Positions 13,491-15,959 of a stretch of 15,959 nucleotides of DNA are shown here, piece by piece (the first letter of the stretch is position 1; every line of letters starts with the position of its first letter). The position numbers were made by a program, and so were the translations under genes. The DNA comes from JAXFQS01 sp051892815 (lineage in GTDB: Bacteria; Verrucomicrobiota; Kiritimatiellia; RFP12; DVOR01): assembly GCA_051892815.1 (NCBI GenBank), contig JBJFGP010000116.1, positions 1 to 15,959 of the forward strand. The letters run 5' to 3'. The notes below the pieces were generated by a model. That model was not told where the DNA came from. It did no database searches and saw only the letters and a program-made list of their open reading frames with translations.

Positions 13491-14570
13491 CTACTCTCCT
13501 TCCTTCGATTCCGCCAAGCCCAAACGCCCAATCGCCGACGCCAACTCCCGGCACAGCGTCACGGAATAACCACGCCCCAGGCTCCACCTCGCCTCTTCAA
13601 ACGGCAGAAGCCAAAACAGCCTTCCCCGGTTGGCGCCGCGCACCGAACACCGCTTCATATTCTTCTGCACGAACCCGCCGAACAGCCGCAGACGCTCGTA
13701 AAGCACTTTCTCTTCAATCCCATTCTGCGTCGCGAGTTCCCCGAACAAAGCCGTGTGCCCCGGCTCGCGGTAGAATCTCAAGACTGCCTCCAATCCCTCC
13801 TTCGGAACGCCCGGCAGCGTCAGCAACTCGACCCACTCGTCGACCGACATCCCCAACTTCGGCCGGCACACCCCATGGTAATCATCCGAAAGATTCGTCT
13901 CCCTGAATTCTGCGCTCCGGATTGACAGTTCCACAAACGACCGTTCCGGCACCAACCCTGCCTCCATCCGCTGCCGAATCTCCTCCATCAGCCGTTGATA
14001 TTCCTCGTAATTCCCAATATTCGACTGTATCCGATACTGCCTCCGAAGCCACTCTTGAACCCGCCACGAAAGCGGCAAAAATCGCCTCGGCTGCGCCCAA
14101 TAGAGCACGAAGGTCGTCAACCGCCGCAAGCACCCCTTCTCGCGCGTCAGCAACCGGTTGAACCCCTCGGCATCCACTTGCCCCGACAGTACCGACTCAA
14201 AGAAGCGCCAACTCGCCTCGAAGTCTGCCGGGTTCGCCACGCCATCCTGCCGTTCCACAAACCAGTCCAGAAAGGTCGAAGCCACAAACGGCACCCCTGC
14301 AAACCCTGTCGGCACCGCGCTTGCGAGCCCCAACGCCTCCTTGACCTGCCCCAGCATTTCCCGGCGCGACTCCACCGACATATTGCGGTGCAGCATCATC
14401 AAGAAAGTCAGCGGGTCCATATCCTCATAGTGCATCGCCCCCTGCTCGCGCTTCAACAGCCGCCGGCAACCATTCGCCAGCCGAACCAGCGAAGCCCCCT
14501 CGTTCCGGCACGCCAACAGCCTCTGCGCCAACTCTTCATAGAATGGAATCCAACTCAAATCATCGGCTAT
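13491..14570 (-). CDS. McrB N-terminal-half paralogue without motor domain, first gene of the restriction operon
   Basis: 359 aa if started at 14570, 355 if at the TTG at 14558. It is colinear with residues 1-360 of the neighbouring McrB: LSWIP(F/I)YEELA at the start, MDP/IDPF, GF-x-GVP, W-x-FFE, VD-x-E-x-F, YWAQPRRFLPLS (against FWVAPGRFLPLD), SF-x-LS, FYREPGH (against FYAEPGH) and a C-terminal TLCRELASAI (against TLRDELVAAI). It stops cleanly before the EVE-like and AAA+ parts, and the mcrB ATG follows four bases after its stop. It has no catalytic motif, so a recognition, adaptor or regulatory role is inferred. The homology-supported start is an ATA codon at 14570, aligned exactly with the mcrB ATG and ten bases after GAGGA; the TTG start is 22 bases from it. 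It may be a mutated ATG, a rare ATA start, or a sequence error. Confidence 0.82.
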   Translation of the reverse strand: MADDLSWIPFYEELAQRLLACRNEGASLVRLANGCRRLLKREQGAMHYEDMDPLTFLMMLHRNMSVESRREMLGQVKEALGLASAVPTGFAGVPFVASTFLDWFVERQDGVANPADFEASWRFFESVLSGQVDAEGFNRLLTREKGCLRRLTTFVLYWAQPRRFLPLSWRVQEWLRRQYRIQSNIGNYEEYQRLMEEIRQRMEAGLVPERSFVELSIRSAEFRETNLSDDYHGVCRPKLGMSVDEWVELLTLPGVPKEGLEAVLRFYREPGHTALFGELATQNGIEEKVLYERLRLFGGFVQKNMKRCSVRGANRGRLFWLLPFEEARWSLGRGYSVTLCRELASAIGRLGLAESKEGE

Positions 14571-14606
14571 ACTTTTTCTTTCCTCTGATAAACAGACAAC
14601 GCCGGG

Positions 14607-14635
14607 ACTATATCAAATCGCGCCACACCCTGCAA
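14607..14635 (-). promoter_or_regulatory. Promoter of the McrBC-type operon
   Basis: On the minus strand TTGCAG (14635-14630) and TATAGT (14612-14607) are 17 bases apart. Transcription should start near 14600, about 15 bases before the GAGGA ribosome binding site of the first gene. No operator repeat was seen around it. Confidence 0.75.
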
Positions 14636-14658
14636 GAAGAAAATTATCCTTCCCAGGC

Positions 14659-14699
14659 GGGCGGATGCCCATGGATTCCCCTTTTGCCGCCACCCGCCC
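14659..14699 (-). terminator. Candidate intrinsic terminator of the leucine-rich-repeat gene
   Basis: On the minus strand GGGCGGGTG pairs with CATCCGCCC (nine base pairs, one G-T) around a loop of about 23 bases, 76 bases after the stop codon. An AATTTTCTTCTT stretch follows about 15 bases after the stem. The loop is long and the T-run late and broken, so the call is tentative. A CCCAAAG-T-CTTTGGG palindrome (14704-14718 region) lies between it and the stop. Confidence 0.4.
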
Positions 14700-14774
14700 A
14701 GCCCAAAGACTTTGGGGCGCGGCCGCCATTCCGGCAACCACGCCCCGTCATTCACCGCCTCCGAATCGGCGACC

Positions 14775-15836
14775 CTATCGCATCAGAATGACCGTCCCGC
14801 CCGTCCAATCCCGAATCACCCACGCCTTGTTGCCATTCGAATCATCAATCAGGCCAATCGTCTTGTCGCCGGGGTAGCTCGCGAGCGCCAAGTCGTCGTC
14901 CGTCAAGGCAGTCTCCTCCTCGCGAGGCTGACGCACCCGCGCACACAGCGCTCGCCACCCCGCTTCGGCCTTGGCGCTTTTGAGGATAATCCGAGGTGGA
15001 TTGGCCGCGCTCTTCGGATAAAAGGCTTTCTCCCCCAGTTCCGTCGGCGCAACCTCCCCGAGCCATTTGATTTCGCATCCGGCGGAAACCCCCGAAAAAG
15101 CCTCCGACTCAACGGCCGCCGCCTCTCCCATGCTGATTGTCACATCCACCAACGCCCCACAATTATAAGCAAAACGCGCCGCCGGCGCAGAGAGCAGTTT
15201 CGGCAGATAGAGATTCGTCAGAGAAGAGTTCATCTGGAACGCGCGGATATTGTCGACCGTCTCCACCTCCGGCATCCGAATCGAAGTCACCCCGGTGAGT
15301 GAGATATTCCCCGGGAAGGAGGCCCCCATAGCAGTCACCCGCTTGCACACAGGGAACTCCAAATCAACCGCAGCCTTCCAACCATTGATTGCCCAGGCCG
15401 GCAACTCCTCCACCCAAATCGTCGTCGGAAAGAACTCAGTCAGCTGACCGCAACCACAAAAAGCGCGGTTCTGAAGCGAATTCAACTGGGGCGAAAGCAC
15501 AATCTTCTTCACCCCGCTGTTGAGGAACGCGCTCTGCCCGACCGCTGTCACATCCGGCCCTATGAACGAAACAATCAGCGCATTACCTATGAAAACCGAA
15601 TTATTGATGCTCGTCACTTGCACCCCTGTATCCGCCTCGAAAGAGGTCAGATCCATATCGGCGGCATCCGATCCCCCCGCCACCACCTTCGCGAGCGCAT
15701 TGCCCGAAAGCGTAATCGTCCAATACCCGTCCGTATACTCGTTCGCCGTGCCCGTCGACACCCACCCCGCCCAAAGCGACCCCGCCGACAACAGCCCCGC
15801 TGAGACCAATCCCGCCAACCACAACCGACTCGCCAT
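14775..15836 (-). CDS. Secreted BspA-type leucine-rich-repeat protein
   Basis: 353 aa from the ATG at 15836, with GAGG six bases upstream; an in-frame TTG at 15863 is less likely because it puts nine charged residues before the signal peptide. The signal peptide is MASRLWLAGLVSAGLLSAGSLWA, cut before GWVS. Residues about 45-290 carry degenerate BspA/LRR_5-type repeats: VTSINNSVFIGNA, VTAVGQSAFLNSG-VKKIVL, LNSLQNRAFCGCGQLTEF, SLTNLYLPKL, AVESEAFSG. These build a solenoid used for surface binding or adhesion in host-associated and environmental bacteria. The C-terminus (about 320-353) has ASYPGDKTIGLIDDSNG and ends TGGTVILMR, without a recognisable anchor. It forms its own unit, with a different base composition at its promoter. 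The ligand is unknown. Confidence 0.85.
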   Translation of the reverse strand: MASRLWLAGLVSAGLLSAGSLWAGWVSTGTANEYTDGYWTITLSGNALAKVVAGGSDAADMDLTSFEADTGVQVTSINNSVFIGNALIVSFIGPDVTAVGQSAFLNSGVKKIVLSPQLNSLQNRAFCGCGQLTEFFPTTIWVEELPAWAINGWKAAVDLEFPVCKRVTAMGASFPGNISLTGVTSIRMPEVETVDNIRAFQMNSSLTNLYLPKLLSAPAARFAYNCGALVDVTISMGEAAAVESEAFSGVSAGCEIKWLGEVAPTELGEKAFYPKSAANPPRIILKSAKAEAGWRALCARVRQPREEETALTDDDLALASYPGDKTIGLIDDSNGNKAWVIRDWTGGTVILMR

Positions 15837-15922
15837 ATCGAACCTCACTTCAGATGATTTCAACCTTCCACGACCACCAAACTTCAGCCGCCCAAGCGAC
15901 CAGTCCGAACGGAACGCGCGGC

Positions 15923-15928
15923 ACTATA
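15923..15928 (-). promoter_or_regulatory. -10 box upstream of the leucine-rich-repeat gene
   Basis: TATAGT on the minus strand lies about 87 bases before the ATG. Immediately upstream is AA, T, C and then a run of at least 26 G, so the place where the -35 box should be is inside the homopolymer. The G-run, C, T, AA, TATA(A/G)T order resembles the promoter at 9208-9180. Confidence 0.5.
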
Positions 15929-15932
15929 TTAG

Positions 15933-15958
15933 CCCCCCCCCCCCCCCCCCCCCCCCCC
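15933..15958. repeat. 26-base C/G homopolymer at the window end
   Basis: Twenty-six consecutive C on the plus strand, followed by one final A. It may be a real slippery tract in the promoter region of the leucine-rich-repeat gene that ended the assembly, or a sequencing artefact (poly-G from two-colour chemistry). The sequence alone cannot separate these. Confidence 0.9.
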
Positions 15959-15959
15959 A

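Noticed and set aside
13487..13531. Longer mcrB start 15 codons upstream
   Set aside because: These codons overlap the end of the previous gene in another frame, while the ATG at 13486 has a good ribosome binding site and matches the start of the paralogue.
13491..14570. N-terminal-half paralogue as a pseudogene of mcrB
   Set aside because: No remnant of EVE-like or AAA+ sequence follows it, the stop is clean, and spacing to mcrB is four bases with a ribosome binding site over its stop; only the ATA start is odd.
1..15959. CRISPR arrays, tRNA or rRNA genes, insertion sequences, integrases
   Set aside because: No regularly spaced direct repeats, no tRNA-like cloverleaf, no transposase or recombinase motifs were seen by eye.

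Overview
The window looks like one end of a GC-rich bacterial contig. All eleven protein genes lie on the minus strand, so transcription runs from high to low coordinates. The mix of exported proteins, a BspA-type leucine-rich-repeat protein, a GH36-like glycosidase, non-mevalonate isoprenoid synthesis (IspD) and many small exported proteins of unknown function would suit a Verrucomicrobiota/Kiritimatiellota-type bacterium. That is a low-confidence inference from gene style; no rRNA or other marker is present.

Reading in the direction of transcription there are four units. (1) 15836-14775: a secreted leucine-rich-repeat protein whose -10 box abuts a 26-base G/C homopolymer at the window end. 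(2) 14570-9325: an McrBC-type modification-dependent restriction operon, with its own promoter at 14635-14607. Its genes are an extra N-terminal-half paralogue of McrB, full-length McrB (fold-specific N-terminal half, EVE/PUA-like reader, AAA+ GTPase motor) with a strong internal start that should make a motor-only short form, and the nuclease subunit McrC. (3) 9138-3936: a secreted beta-propeller-like protein of unknown function, a GH36-type alpha-galactosidase and hisC, tightly spaced behind a promoter whose 17-base spacer is largely a G7 and a T6 tract. (4) 3741-1: ispD, a small cytosolic metallophosphoesterase, a secreted two-domain protein and a Tat/lipoprotein-type metallophosphoesterase that runs off the window, behind a near-consensus promoter at 3802-3774.

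The most interesting system is the restriction operon. It is laid out to make three forms of McrB information: N-terminal half alone, full length, and motor alone. The motor-alone start (11803) has a textbook ribosome binding site and mirrors the short McrB form known from E. coli. The N-terminal-only partner is an unusual addition, and its homology-supported start codon reads ATA.

Two non-genic patterns also stand out. A repeat of about 60-80 bases, opening with TAGGCACCTTNGGGGGGC on the minus strand, begins exactly at the stop codon of the last gene of two operons (hisC and mcrC). Third-codon-position composition also flips between keto-rich and amino-rich in blocks of roughly 2-7 kb whose borders fall inside genes. 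No tRNA, rRNA, CRISPR array, transposase or integrase was found.
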